From Brugia malayi (taxonomy: Eukaryota > Nematoda > Chromadorea > Rhabditida > Onchocercidae), in contig NW_025062475.1 of the NCBI RefSeq assembly GCF_000002995.4, positions 8,684,187-8,748,186 on the forward strand: a stretch of DNA of 64,000 nucleotides, read 5' to 3'. The notes below the pieces were generated by a model. That model had not been told where the DNA came from. It ran no database searches and saw only the letters and a list, made by a program, of their open reading frames with translations. Positions 26,601 to 47,020 of the stretch are shown piece after piece (the first letter of the stretch is position 1; each line of letters opens with the position of its first letter). The translations under genes and the position numbers were made by a program.

Positions 26601-29600
26601 ACTTTAGTAATTGAAACACTTAGATGACATTATGTTAGAAAACTGAATCTAACCTGAATCTTCGCTTTCATTGCCTTGTTACAGCAACGTGTTGAAGTTT
26701 TTTAATTTCGAAAAAAAAGCGATTTCTTCTCCCTTAGTCTTCTGCATTCCATTTTTGTAAATTATGAAATACTTTGAAATGCCAACCAGGATACAGCAAT
26801 CATATTTCAGTCTTCATAAAAGAAGGAAATTAGATCTACTTCTGAGGGATTTTTGTCCACAATCCAATCACTACTGTAAACAGTGACAAGAGCTCCGACA
26901 ACGAACTTAGCATTAAATTGATCTCGCTTTATGCAAAATCTTCTACTTATCATAAAATGTTTCTGGTTAGCCACCTCTCAACTTTACAGATATCCAGTAT
27001 ACCATAAACAATAAATTTGAAAATGAACGTCCTCACATCTGAAACAACAAATGCTGCAAACAGCTGCAAATGTAAACGTTGGTAATAGCGAATGAAAGGA
27101 TGAAAGGATATACCAAATTATCTTTCGTCTCTGAAAGTATCAAATAAGAATGAACTTCCAATTTACAGTGAACATTGACCAGATTCTAAAAAAGTACAAA
27201 TGAATCAATGGTCATTTTCTTGGTCATTAAATTCCGTGGAGACAGAAAACAAACAGAATTTTTTATTAGTAAGTAGATTCATTTATTGACAATTATTAGT
27301 TTTGGAGAACGAATGAAATATTAATAGAAACAGTGTTATTTGCGCGTTATAATGCGGAGGGCAAAATAAAGCGGAGATTGATGTAGTCTGGACGATAATG
27401 TAGTTGACACTGCGACTAATGTTGATGCTTGGAAGGATCTTTTAAGACTGTTAGTGTTAGCTATTCCATTCCGTGTTCTTTCGACCTACTTTTAAAATCA
27501 CTAAAACTAATGTAATAAATGAAAAGACTGAAAAGATGAAATACTTCTCCTCATGTTTACTTTTTCTTCTTTACTATCTGCGCATCTTCCTTTAATCACT
27601 TGTCAGATTTTCTATATTGCTACAAGAAATATTCCGCACAGAAAGCTTATGGAATATGATAATATCATGATAATTGTTGAGCAATGCCATAATCATCTTA
27701 TCACCTTACCTCATACATGAATTACCTATAATTTTCAAATACTTCATTTTTAGATAAATTACTGATTAGTTTTCATCTCCTTTAACTTTATGTGATTATT
27801 GATGCTATCAAAGATTTTCACATATTTTAAGTTGAACTTCTGAAAAATAAATAATATATAGAAGTCAACTAATCTTTAAAATTGTCAAATGACTTCAGGT
27901 AATTCAGGTATCTTTTATGTGAAATATAAATGTTCGCTGAACAGTGTTCGATTGTTGATCAGTTCTACGCTTCAATGCTGGCTTATAAAAATGGTTGTCT
28001 GATTAATTATTTAAATTATTAAATATAAGGAAGACTTTACATCGATTTTCTGGAAAAGACCGATCATTTTAATCATCAAATCATCCCTTCAATAAATCTG
28101 TCACTAATAGGATTTCAAAAATAATGGGATTTAAAATATTCATGCACTACGGAAGTAATCAAAAAAAGAGCAAAATCGCATCTACTCAACTGTAAGATTG
28201 TGACGACAGAATGCAAACAAAATAAAAATAATAAAAATTAATAATGACTTTGAAAACTTTACCAGAGTTTTTAAAATATGATAATTTTTGCACAATTGGA
28301 TCGGACAAAAAATGAAGAATTGAAATAAATAAATAAGGCTGTCTGAAAGCTAAATGTAAACAAAATGCACAACAAACTCAAATACAAGATTTTTCTTGAC
28401 AGAATTCTGCCAAATCTTAAAAAAAAAGTTCTTCGCAAAGGATAATATTATAGAATTAAAGAATAAGAAAATTTATTAGATTAACTAGGTCAATTTATTG
28501 GACAAATATCTATTAGTAAAAGTAAAAGCTTGTTGTTCAAATAATTTTTAGTATGTGCATTGAGCTATATGAAAGAAAGCAAAAGAGACGAGGTAAACTA
28601 AATTTGCTGCAGAATTTTTGAAAAAAATTTTGGTTGCGGTGAGCAGTAGAAAAATGAATCCATTGAGAAGCCAAGAGAAGATTTCGATTGCAACTGCCCT
28701 TTGAAAAGAAACATAGGCCAGTATCGAACTAGTCCGAGACTGGAAGGGAACAAAAGAGTTGGCATAAGAGCATTAGAACAAACGTTTTTATATGCAGATG
28801 AGTCTCCTTTCTTAATCGGAAATGCAACAGAGTGGTAGTAGTGATGAGGGGAAGTGATATCAGTAATATCAGATATTTCATGCCTGAGATGACTGATTGA
28901 TGTAGATTTATCAATAATCACTCACTGATAAAAGAAGAGATTCATAGAGTGACAATAGTTATCATTACTATGTAATGACAAAATGTGAGACAAAATTGGC
29001 ATTGCTGTCATAAATGTTGCACGAATTCTAACGTAAGCCTTTCCAACCGTATCATCAAAATGGATTAAACATTACTAAAAGCCGTTATTTCTTTCAGTGT
29101 GAATTGAAATGGGTAAAATCTAAGATGATAGTTCAATTACTTGGGTTTATTGCAAGAATTAAAATCAGAATATTAGTGAAAATTAAAAGAGAAGAGTGGA
29201 AATGAATTACTGGAGATGGATTCCACTCTTTTCAGACGATTTCTGAATGAAGAACATCAGGAAACAATTCAAAGTAATGGAAACTAATTATGGGGAAATA
29301 GCTTTCATAAACGGAAGCATCAGTTACGAATAATACATAATTTCTTTTTCCACTCATCGCTTCTTTTGATTATTATAAACAATTTGTAATATGTTTGCAG
29401 TGATACACTAAATTTTAATGAACTTTTCTGCTCAGCCGAATAAAAGCGGTTTTATTGTTTCACCAAGCCTTTCTCATCTTATCTAAAATTATTCATTGAA
29501 AATATGGCTTAATGGAAAATGATTATATGAGATAGAGTGATTCATTGGCGAAATCAAGACTTTACTTTAAAAATTTGACAATTTAATTTTATATTTAAGA

Positions 29601-32555
29601 AATGAGAAATGCTTTATAGAAATTATTTACGTTAAAACAAAAACAAACAAAGTTAGAATTATTTTCCATTACATCAGTAAGATGACTGCTATCATCAAAA
29701 ATAGCTAAGCAAAGGCAATTTAGCTAATAAAACTGAAAAGAAAAAATCCATTCATTTCACTAACCAAAATCAATAACTAACGTATGTTGAAATGAAATCC
29801 GTGCTTTCATTTGCAGCTACTTTTTGTTTCTTGTCGAATATCACCAGTTTTGAAAGACTTGATAAATTTATCAAAAAAGAAAAAATATTTTCTTTTTAAA
29901 GGATTCAGTCTACAAATTCTTGCACCATTTCCTTATTTGGCGCTTTTTTTTTGAACAAATATAAGAATAAAAATTTTTAAAATCCAATTGTTAAGACAAA
30001 TTGTGTTATAGCTAAATACTATAACCATAAATGGCATAACGACTTATTGTTTTTAATAGAAGGAATGCAAGGTTCAGCAAAAATTACTTTAAATGTAACG
30101 AATGAAATAGTGAATTTTGATAGCAATGGAGAAAAGTTCTTATGGTACGAGTATGAATGAGTGTATTTTCAATATAAAAACTGGGAAAATGATTTATTAT
30201 ATTTTAGAAGTTCATCAGTAAGTTTAGCTTTAAACATAATTATTACTGAATATTCAAATATTAAGCAATTATTTGCTAAAATTCATTTAAACTCTACAAG
30301 CTACACTTTATATTTGGATACAAAGTTTTTCACCTTGCTGAGAAATTTTCTCACTGATATCCATTACTATTTGATGAACCATTTCAAATGCGAAGTCCTT
30401 TTCGATGCTTAGTAAAGCTACAACTTATTCAGGAATCATTCTTTGAACTTAAGCGGCCTTTGTAATATTGAACAAAAAAGTAAAGGAAGAAAGGGAAATA
30501 AAATAAAGCACAGTGATGGCACGAAAGTAAATTTATAGATAAGTCTTAGATGATGTGAATATTCTGAAAGCTATTATACACAATTAGGACTCATATGTTA
30601 TTAGATATTTTATTAGAATAAGTCAGCAGAAATTTATATAACTGTAAATTGAGCTTACAAAAAATTGTTTATTGAAAAGCTGTGGTGGACTGCAAGGTCC
30701 CTTATGTCATTGTCGGACGATGCTTCTTTTTTGCAGCTTCACTTTTTTCTACAATTTAAACAAATGAGTTGCCTGTAAGCAATTTACCTCCTCTGCCATT
30801 CATTTTGACTTTTTTTATGAATTTGTAATAAGAGAAAGTCAATAAATTACTGTAATAATTTTTGAGCAAACGTTAGCTTTGTTTATTCTCACTAAAATAG
30901 ACAAATAATTTTAAAATTGTTCATTTCACTGAAAACTTTATCATTAATAATTTTTCATTTTTCTTTGGCATTTCTGTTGATCGGTGTAACAAATTAAATT
31001 TTAAGCTCAGTGATCAGATTAAACTTGATTGGCACATCCAATTTTAATTTTTTTTTACACATTACATATTAAAGTGAAATTGTTCAATTTGATTCAATGT
31101 ATTTTTCCTGAATTCATTAGCTTCAATGTTTTAAATGAATTTCTAAAATTTCTTCTGATTAATGCTATTCATTGAAATTAACGTGAAGCAAAAAAATTAT
31201 TTCGGTTTGTAAAATCAGAGCCAATTTCATTTCCATTAGCCTTAATTACAAATGACAACACTTTACTTAAACTAGATTTTCATCTTTCTCCTTAATCTAA
31301 GCTTCCATCTTATTCTATTTTAAAATAAAAATTTTTTAAAGACGAGAAATGGTTTGGTTGAGTGATTTCACTATGCAATATAATGTATTACTTTACCATA
31401 AGAATGTCTTCAATAAAAAGTTCTATACTCTAGTCCTCATTGAGAAATACTCGAAACTACTTCTATCAAAGGCTAGGTAAAGCATATTAGCTAAGGTATC
31501 TTGAGAAAGTATTTAACAGTAAGCAGTGAAGACAGCTTAGCTTACTCAGTGCTTTCATACATTCTTCAATGTCCTCGTAAGAAGCCTTAAATTGCTGCAT
31601 AGCACCATCTTCCATCAGTTATTTCATATATTATCCCTTTCATACAGAACGATTACTTTAAATCTTCACTTGCAGCTTTTTTCTTTCTCCAAAAATTAAA
31701 CCAATTGATGCTTTTTTTTCATCAGCTATCAGTCACATTTCTATTCTATTCTCTTTCTCTTTCCTTTTTTGCAAATAAATAAAAGTAATAAAAAGGAAGC
31801 AGTTGTAATTACGACAAATTTTTTGAATTTATACATTTATTACAAAAGTCTTTACATCTGACTATTTTTTATGGGTCGAACTGACTGATGTACTTCTAAT
31901 CACAGGAAAATTTCAGGATGACTTTTTTTAAAGTAAATTTCTGAAAGATCACTTCAACAGAAGCATATTCTAAATTTAACAAGAAGATGTGCACTTGATA
32001 GATGCATCATATTTATTCACACTTAATTTGTTTTTTTCTTCTCGTATGCTCTGCTTCGTTAAAATAGATGAATCAAACTATTTCATGCATATTTCTGTAG
32101 TTACTTGAAAATTCATTTCCCTGATGTAGATGGATTTTAATGTCGAAATTGGTATATAAATTTCAAGCAAGGATTTTTTCCTGCATTGAACTATTGTAAA
32201 AAATAATGCGGGACAATTTAAATATAATCCAAGAATTGTTGCCCTATTCGCTATCATTTATCTGAAATGCTTCCAATCTTCAGTCAAACGGCCTGTTTTT
32301 GGTGCTTATTTATGATCTCTTTCAAATCATTACATATGGAAATTTTAATGTAAATTAATATATTTACTAAGATTAATTAGATCATCAGACTTTTTTTATT
32401 AAAAACGTGAAAGGATGAAGAAGCATGAAATAAATATGAAAAAAATGTATATTGAATTTTGATATTGCGACTTCAAATAATTAAGTCATGAAATTGTTAC
32501 TGCCTGAAATTGAAATAATACAAAGATGAGAACATGGATCGAATTTACGAAAAGA

Positions 32556-32885
32556 TTTTATCATTTTAATTCTCTCACAATAACTATAAAGAAATAGTCC
32601 CAAAAATGTAAAAAAAGGCATACATGCATTTGAAAAGAAAATAAGAGATGCACTGATCGTTGAGCAATTTGAATCTAATCGGGAATCAGTCTTCCGGAAG
32701 TATATACGGTACTAACAGCACAGTCATTAATTTAATTCCCTCACAGTTCGGTTGCTGGTAGAAATTTGCTTTTATGTTATTCAGGGATACATAAACAAAA
32801 CATAACAAAATTGTGAAAGAAGTTAAAGAGAATTGGCTAAGTGAGAATGACAAATACATTTTATCATTTTAATTCTCTCACAGTA
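32556..32885. repeat. Pair of identical 25-mers 302 bp apart, upstream of the kinase gene
   Basis: The 25-mer beginning ATTTTATCATTTTAATTC occurs at 32556-32580 and 32858-32882. A degenerate relative (TTAATTTAATTCCCTCACAG) lies between them near 32730. The second copy ends about 170 bp before the predicted kinase start. Its role is unknown; it could be a remnant of a longer repeat or a promoter element. Confidence 0.55.
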
Positions 32886-33053
32886 AATGATTTCCTCTGA
32901 TTTTTACAAACGAATATTTGCTTATTATCACTTAATTTTATTCATTTTTTGCAAATACTTTAAATATTCAATGGAAATGTTAATGCACTTTTTTATTTTC
33001 TAAATTGTAAGATTGAAAAGCGGCTGCCACGGTTAAAAAGCAGCCACCTACAA

Positions 33054-35641
33054 ATGGAATCATCACCTGGCGACAATACATCAATTGATTTAGTGCCAAC
33101 AGCTGGGCCAAGTTTGACTTGTATGCAGAATATTGTTCTCCCAAAGTTTGTTGTCTTTTCGAGATATAACATGCTACTTGCTTGGATTGCCACCTGAAGT
33201 TTGCTTTGTAATCTGGATGACAGCATGTAATAACTGAAAAAAAAAAAAAAAACAAGAAAACAGCTATTTGATATCATATTACTATTGACACACTTGCATA
33301 CATTGGTTTAGAAGCGATTCATTGCAGAAAATTTACTAAGGTAGGACGTCTCACACCAACAATACAATTAGATGTTGACGATACTTTGGTAAAATTTGGT
33401 GAGAAAATACGCGATCGATGGCTTATCAAAGTAATAAATAATTGGTTCTTGAAAAAAAGTTCAAGCTTACATTTCTGTTTTTAATATTTATTCAACTCTG
33501 AAATGCTCATCTTCATATGCAGAATTTTTTCTAAGTTCAGTAAAATCTCGATTTATATCGTGAGTCGAAAAAAATCTGAATAAAAGAAATAAATGATATT
33601 ATTTTTTCTAGGGATTAATTGGTAGTGGAGGATATGGAGAAATATATTATGCAACAGATTTGAAAATGAGTGGGGAATCAGTAGCTGTTAAAGTAGAACC
33701 TGTGATAAGGAAGGGAAAAGTATCTAGACGAATGATCCTAGAGCAGAAAGTAATCGGATTTTGCCACTTGTCGAACTTGAACACTGTATTTAGCAATTGC
33801 TTCTCAGATAGAAAATTGGTGCACTGCAATCGTAATTGCTTACTACGTCCTACATTCTTTCAAAATGAAATTTTGAAATTTAAGTTAGCTGGTTATCAGG
33901 TAATGTTACGTCTGCAAGGTCAACCTCATGCACCTCTGATGTGGGGTTCCGGAACGGAACGTGGCCTAAATTATATTGTAATGCAATTACTGTCAACGAA
34001 TGTCGCCGATCTAAGAAAGCAGTGCCCCTTACAACGATTATCAAAAGCTACCTCAGGACGAATAATGCAACAGGTAATATCGAAAATGTGTCACTTTTAA
34101 GACAGCATTGGTATTTTTGATCTTCCACTTTCATTTCTTTTTCATTTCTCTTCTTTTTTTCTTCATTATCAATCTTTTTCGACCAAATACTTCGTTCAGT
34201 GAAATTCTGAATCAAAATCTGAGCAGAAAATTCTATAATCTCTGTCCGAAAGATCAGATGAGCTTGTGAAGTTTCAAAATGTCAGTTGTTAAATAAAGAA
34301 ATATGTCACAAATTAAGATCAAATTTCAGTACTTATTATCACAAATTAATTTGCTTTGATTTTGTTTCAAATTCCATTAAAAGTAGCTACGACAAAATTG
34401 AGTTTACTGTGTTCTCTCATTGCAGGCAATAGCTGCCCTTCGTGACATCCATAAAATGGGATATATTCATAGAGATGTAAAACCTGCCAACATGTGTTTT
34501 GGTCTGACCAAAAAAGTAGGTCAATTGATAATAAAATCCGGTTCTTTTGTATTCATCTGAATGCTTTGCAAATGGAAATTGAAGATTGAAAGCATTAGCT
34601 CTTATAATTTACAAAATTCCATAATGCTATATATTACCTGCATGGTTTAAATTATTTGAAGATTTTATTTTTCATCAATTTTTTGGAAACTGTAATTTCA
34701 GTTTTTATTGGTAAATAACTCGAACTGAACAAATACCAAAATAGTATTAATATTAACACACACTTAAGAAATATGAAATATGTCTATCAGAGCACCAGGC
34801 GCTTGATCATCGTGGATTATGGTTTGGCGAGAAAATTTCGGCAATCGGATGGAAAACCAATAGAGAGAAGAAAACGAGCTGGTTTCCGTGGAACATTGCG
34901 TTACGTGTCAATGCGTGTACATGATCGGGAAGAGCAAGGACCATCAGACGATTTAATCGCACTTTTTTTCACGCTTATAGAAATACTTAAAGGAGAATTA
35001 CCCTGGAAGGATGAAAAAAATGATGAAAAAATGAAAAGTGCTAAGATGGAGTTGGTAATTTCATGTTTCTCATTCATCGATGTTAATGTTAAGTATCGAT
35101 AAATCCAAGCAGTTTTGTCTTGAAACACATCGAAATTATTCGATGAGTTTTGAAGGTTAGAAAACTATTTCTATTTCAGGTGAAAAATGATTTTGTCAAA
35201 ATATCCGAAAACTTTGGTTCCAGCTTGGGTGAATACGGTCGAGCAGTAATGACATTAGCTGTAGATGCCGAACCTAATTATACATTTTTAATTTCAGTCA
35301 TGAAGGTTGCAGCGCTTGAAATTTTGAAATCCTGGGACTGAGCGATTTACTTTCTTGAAAATGAAGGACTTGCTTTTGAAATAAATGCCTCAACCATTTA
35401 CTGCACGACTTCCAAACTTAAATTAAACAAAGCAATAAAAATACTAAAAATATGAAAGCGATAGTCCCATCTGTCATCTATTCCAAAATTAGGTTATCAT
35501 GAAACCCAGAGAAAAATGAATTTTGGTACTAACTTCAACATTTCAGCCATAATTTTATAGAATTTGGCTGGTAATCGACCTTTAAACGATCCATATGATT
35601 GGGAAAATGATTATCTGGAAGTGCTAAAGGAATATAAATAA
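33054..35641 (+). CDS. Casein kinase 1/TTBK-superfamily protein kinase, 8 exons, 355 aa
   Basis: Ser/Thr kinase of the CK1/tau-tubulin-kinase group, which is expanded in nematodes. Exons: 33054-33145, 33328-33430, 33612-33749, 33900-34073, 34426-34515, 34791-35054, 35180-35305, 35561-35641; total 1068 nt with all junction phases matching. Visible motifs: glycine loop GSGGYGEIY (69-77), ATP lysine in VAVK (92), catalytic HRDVKPAN (184-191), metal-binding DYG in place of DFG (208-210), then AGFRGTLRYVS and DDLIALFFTLIE, which are CK1/TTBK signatures. All catalytic residues are present, so it should be active. Exon 1 is the least certain: it rests on an ATG plus a phase-2 donor that fits exon 2. 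Many nematode CK1 genes act in the male germline, but nothing here proves that. Confidence 0.85.
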
Positions 35642-36200
35642 TCACTTCGCTTTATATATATATTATTTTAAATATATTGTTAAGTTTATGCATTGAGCAA
35701 TACATCGTTGATTTGTGTATTAGGTTTATTTCACATTATTTATGAGAACTTCATTAAGTTATAATGAAACTTTACTCAATTCACAAAGCAAATGCGAATT
35801 TGTATGTAAAACAGTAGTGTCAAACTAGTCTCTAACTCATTCAGAAACTTGTTAAGAAAATGATGATTAAGTGTAATCTCGTTTCTTTTGCATTTGCATA
35901 ATTCTCTTTAGTTTATTAATGATGCAAGAATTTAGATCACAAGTTCACACCAAGTATACAATGTAAGAAACAGCTTTCGTCCAATAATAAAACGTGGTTA
36001 TTGCTAAATTAAAATCATTCTTGATTGTTATATTTGTTGCTAACCAAAATGCTACATTTGTCAAAAGTCTTTTGAAATGTCGGTGGAAAACGTTATAAGC
36101 TGCAGATAAAGAAAGGTTTGAAGCTAAACTATGAAGGAATGAAATCTTGCATAAAAAATTTCCCTCAAAAGTTGGAAAATTCACTGAAATTTAGTACCTA
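35642..36200. other. Intergenic, 3' flank of kinase gene
   Basis: AT-rich sequence between the kinase stop codon and the convergent orphan gene. No coding signal was seen on either strand. Confidence 0.5.
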
Positions 36201-36681
36201 TTATGCAACATTATGAAATACTTTGTTGAAATCGTTGAAAAATCCCCAGTTGATATTGTATTTATTGTTGATAGCAATTGGACCGAACATACCTTCATTA
36301 CCGATACTAAGACCTACGAAACAGATAATATATAAGGAGAGGTAGAAATCTTCATAATTTCAATAATCTAAAAGCATAAAAAGATTAATATAGCTTCTAA
36401 TTGATATCATTCTTTGATCATCTGATTTCAGCTATATTTCTGCATGTATTATGTATTATTATGATATTTTATATAATATATTAAGCATTATCATTATTAT
36501 TAAATGGCTTTGAAAGGAAACCTCTCAACGGAGCCAATGAAATACCATCCTTTCGGCCAATGGGCATGCCAAGTACGTTCACCGTCCGATCATGATCAAC
36601 TTCGACTTCCTCACGATGTTCTTGACTATGACCAAACGATTCTAACAATGTCAATATTGATGGCACTGCTATTTGCGACTA
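36201..36681 (-). CDS. Unrecognised protein, C-terminal exons (possibly part of the Cys-rich gene upstream)
   Basis: Two minus-strand exons give a non-AT-driven peptide. The first is 36681-36522, or from about 36672 using an alternative AG, and contains VPSILTLLESFGHSQEHREE and NVLGMPIGRKDGISLAPLR. It ends at a phase-1 donor AGAG/GTTTCC. The next exon, 36313-36201, continues as GLSIGNEGMFGPIAINNKYN and stops at 36201. No family was recognised. There is no ATG in the first exon, so upstream exons are needed. With the alternative acceptor (AATAG) the phase would match a weak donor near 37335 in the Cys-rich gene, which would make one gene of 36201-38269. Without that splice the first exon could run to its own stop at 36481. 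Confidence 0.4.
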
Positions 36682-36829
36682 AAATTATTTTAAATAAGAA
36701 AATTCTCTTAAGAATACGTAGTTTCCTTTCCTGCTTATGAATATTACTTAAGATGCGAAAATTAAAGGTCATATATATATAACAAATCTTGAACAGATAT
36801 CCACTCAGTACTAATATGAAAAAAAAAAA

Positions 36830-36847
36830 TATATATATATATATATA
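36830..36847. repeat. AT microsatellite next to a poly(A) run
   Basis: Ten A residues followed by about nine AT units. Confidence 0.85.
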
Positions 36848-37278
36848 AATCATTTCCAACTGAATAAAAGATACATAGCTAGAATATATATATAAGAAGG
36901 ATGAATTTATCTTATGCAGTGCAAAAATAAATAGAAAAATTGAAAAAGTTGATGTTGATTAAATGCATTAATGAATGAACACAAAATTACAAGAATTCAT
37001 CAAGATAATGGAGTGATTTTAGGTGATTGGATAATGAACAGGAAAAATTGTTTTTTATAATGAATGATTTTCGTTACATTTTTCAAAATTAATGGGTTAT
37101 GAAATGGATCAGTAAAGAAGTAAGTTTTGTATGTGCATTTGCGGTATTTGAGGATTTAAATTTGGAAAGCTTCAAGACATAATGGTCAAGTATCATCAGC
37201 AGTAACAAGCTTGTGGATTTAGAGTGATTGAGTTATCGAGCTAAATTGTTTTTAGATCAGTAAGTCTTAGCAGAAGCT

Positions 37279-38269
37279 TCAGAAATGATGTATTAAATAG
37301 ATTGGTTTTTTGATCTTTTGGAAAGGTAATTTGCAACCTTTGCTTGTTGGATAAGAGTTCCATTTTTGGTTGAAGAATTGATAAGGATTATGCTCTGGGG
37401 TGTTGTAGGTTTTGAAAAAAGTGCAGGGCTTGTTAGCACAAAATTTTTTGGTGAAACAGTCGCACTGATGGTTGCAATGAGACCGAGCGGCTGCAAATCC
37501 TGAAGAAATGCATATTTGGGAATTCACATTTGGTATAAATGAATCTAAAATATAAATGGACAAATGATTAATGTCGACTGCATTGATAGTAAATTTTCAG
37601 AAAAAAGCTGTGTTGATTACTGATAAAAGTCTGGACAAAATAAATGAAATTTTTTATTCCAATTTAAATTCTTCACTTGAAAAACAATGAAAACAAAAAA
37701 AAAAAAAAAAAAAATAATAAGGAAAACGAAAACATATCTTGGTAAGTCGATCAAACTCATTAAGCGATTTGACAAATGGATCGAATAGACGTTGTTTTGG
37801 CTCAGTATATGCTTTTACCTTCTTCGCTGATCTCAGAGAATCAAATATTGATCGCAATGGACTTATTACTGAATTCCCCCGGGATTTCTTCTCCGCCTGA
37901 AATGAATTTTCCAACTTCAGTAACTTGATAGTGATAATGCCTCACAAGATTTTGTTGTACATAAATATTATCTGTCCAAATAATTTTCATTACTGTAAAC
38001 AAAAGACTTAGTTATTTCTGCAAGCTATAAAATAAACATAAGTGTAAAGTGCAAACGTAGAAAGTGTTGGGTAAGCATTTACAGCATTTACATTTATTTA
38101 TGTGGTATATGTGGTCGATGTTCTGAAATAACAGTTATAAAAAATCATACTTCATTCGCAAATTCGAATGCTTCCGCGTTCTGTTTCGTTGTATCACTAT
38201 CTCTATCCCAAGACTTTAGCCGTGGGTAAATAATTGCTTCGGTGTCTCTTTGACTTTCAGCATGTGTTT
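37279..38269 (-). CDS. Unrecognised Cys-rich protein, 3' exons; 5' end uncertain
   Basis: Three phase-matched minus-strand exons. Exon 38269-38151 encodes an acidic/basic segment (THAESQRDTEAIIYPRLKSW). Exon 37896-37734 contains VISPLRSIFDSLRSAKK and EPKQRLFDPFVKSLNEFDRL. Exon 37544-37279 is Cys-rich: ICISSGF, then HCNHQCDCFTKKFCANKPC, then KGC, ending in a stop at 37279. The CxxxCxC(x5)C(x4)C spacing matches no domain I can name. A possible first exon is 38943-38916 (MAAAIAATIS, phase 1), but its upstream context has no good acceptor. The 3' end may instead continue into the exons at 36681-36201. No function is proposed. Confidence 0.45.
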
Positions 38270-38943
38270 CTGAAATTATTCTTCAGCATTAATTTACTTC
38301 AAATTAAAAGAACGCTCAATATCAATAGATATCTAATTATGGAGAAAGAAAACCTTCCGGGAGTGACAGTTGTCTATTTTTAATACGAAATAAAGCGTTG
38401 CACCACAGTAAATGATGAAAGACAAATATTGCTTGAGGTTTCATCAAGTATTCTACAAGCAAGTATTTCTGATGACAACGGAAGAAAGATAGTTGTCGAA
38501 GGTAACAACTCTCAGTTTTTTGTGGCTAATTGATTAATTTTTGTGACCCTCTACAATTAATTTATTTCCCAAAGTTACCAAAATAGTTTATTCTGGGAGC
38601 ACAAGAATAACATCACCAAAATCAACAAAACTATCTGTTACTAGTAGTTTCAACTGACTGACTGAACTACCTGACACTTAATGCGTTAGAAACTTTAGCA
38701 ATAATGATTACGTTAGATCACTTCGCTTGATCAAGCTAAAACACGAATGAACAACCACAAAACACCCCCATTTCCTGATATCATCATCTCTTTCATGCAT
38801 CGATGCAGAAAAACCACGCAGTCCTAAGAATATGGTAATGCACCCATGAGAATTTATATAAAACAGAAAACAAACCGAAAGAAAGTTGCTGTGCACTTTT
38901 CGATTTAAAGATAACTGATAGTAGCAGCAATAGCGGCCGCCAT

Positions 38944-39629
38944 AGTGAAGAGGTAACGGATGACATAATGAATTTGTTGTAAAATTATAGGGACCAATAT
39001 GTCATTTGGGTTAACCCATTTACAGTTATCCCACTTCCATGGTAAATGTGTCGCGAAAACCAGCCTCCTCAAACATTTATTCACTTCACGGCACTGAATA
39101 TGAAAACTTAACAAAAAGAACTTCACAATATTTAATATGCTTATTTACTACAAAAAAACGTTATTAAATATTTGGAAAAAATAAAAAGAATCAAGTCTGT
39201 CACATTCCGTCAAAACCCTTGTTATTTTCTTCAATAAATTACATTACATATTCCGTAAATTCATTTCCTATGTAACAGTAATTAATGTGATATTTCAACA
39301 AAAAAAAAAAAAATTGCGTCCTTCAACAAAACTGAACCTAAGATGTTTCTCAATTATATGAGGAAAATTAATCTTTTCTGTCATATAAAACAAAGAAGAA
39401 ACACCAACATTGCGCACGCTCATTCACTCAGTAATCAAAAAAATGCTCAAAAAAGTACTGAATCTAGCAAATTCGAGAAATACGAAAAAAAAAATGCAAA
39501 AAAATTTCTCAAGCATTGATAACTTTTCCTGGAAATCCCATTTTCCATCGGTAATTTCAAATTCAGCTAAGAAACGATGACACAACTGTCAATAAGAAGA
39601 AAAATATGAACATAACGACGTGAACAAAT
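38944..39629. other. Spacer between RPB2 and the orphan gene
   Basis: AT-rich 3' flank of RPB2. It contains one 74-codon minus-strand open frame (38905-39126) with no recognisable features; its last codons overlap the tentative first exon of the orphan gene. Confidence 0.45.
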
Positions 39630-47000
<7,371 letters not shown>

Positions 47001-47020
47001 TCCTTCTAAAACTGTAACAC
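47001..47020 (-). promoter_or_regulatory. Probable trans-splice acceptor of RPB2
   Basis: The minus strand reads CAGTTTTAG followed by AAGGA and the ATG (AG at 47007-47006). A TTTTAG acceptor five bases before the start fits spliced-leader addition. Confidence 0.5.

Larger units (their letters stand above)
16641..33053. other. Long region without a recognisable gene
   Basis: About 16.4 kb between the start of the giant matrix gene and the kinase gene. Open frames here are short (at most about 118 codons), with AT-driven composition (Lys, Asn, Phe, Leu, Ile), no recognisable motif, and no chain of phase-matched exons. It contains a CT, a TAG and a CA microsatellite (listed separately), many A/T homopolymers, and a pair of 25-mers near its right end. 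It may hold long upstream introns, 5'-UTR exons or enhancers of the matrix gene, or non-coding RNAs that cannot be recognised by eye. Confidence 0.5.

Noticed and set aside
32980..33277. Minus-strand overlapping frames of 91 and 94 codons opposite kinase exon 1
   Set aside because: Antisense to the predicted first exon, with no domain. The plus-strand exon is preferred because its phase-2 donor fits exon 2 and preserves the kinase frame.
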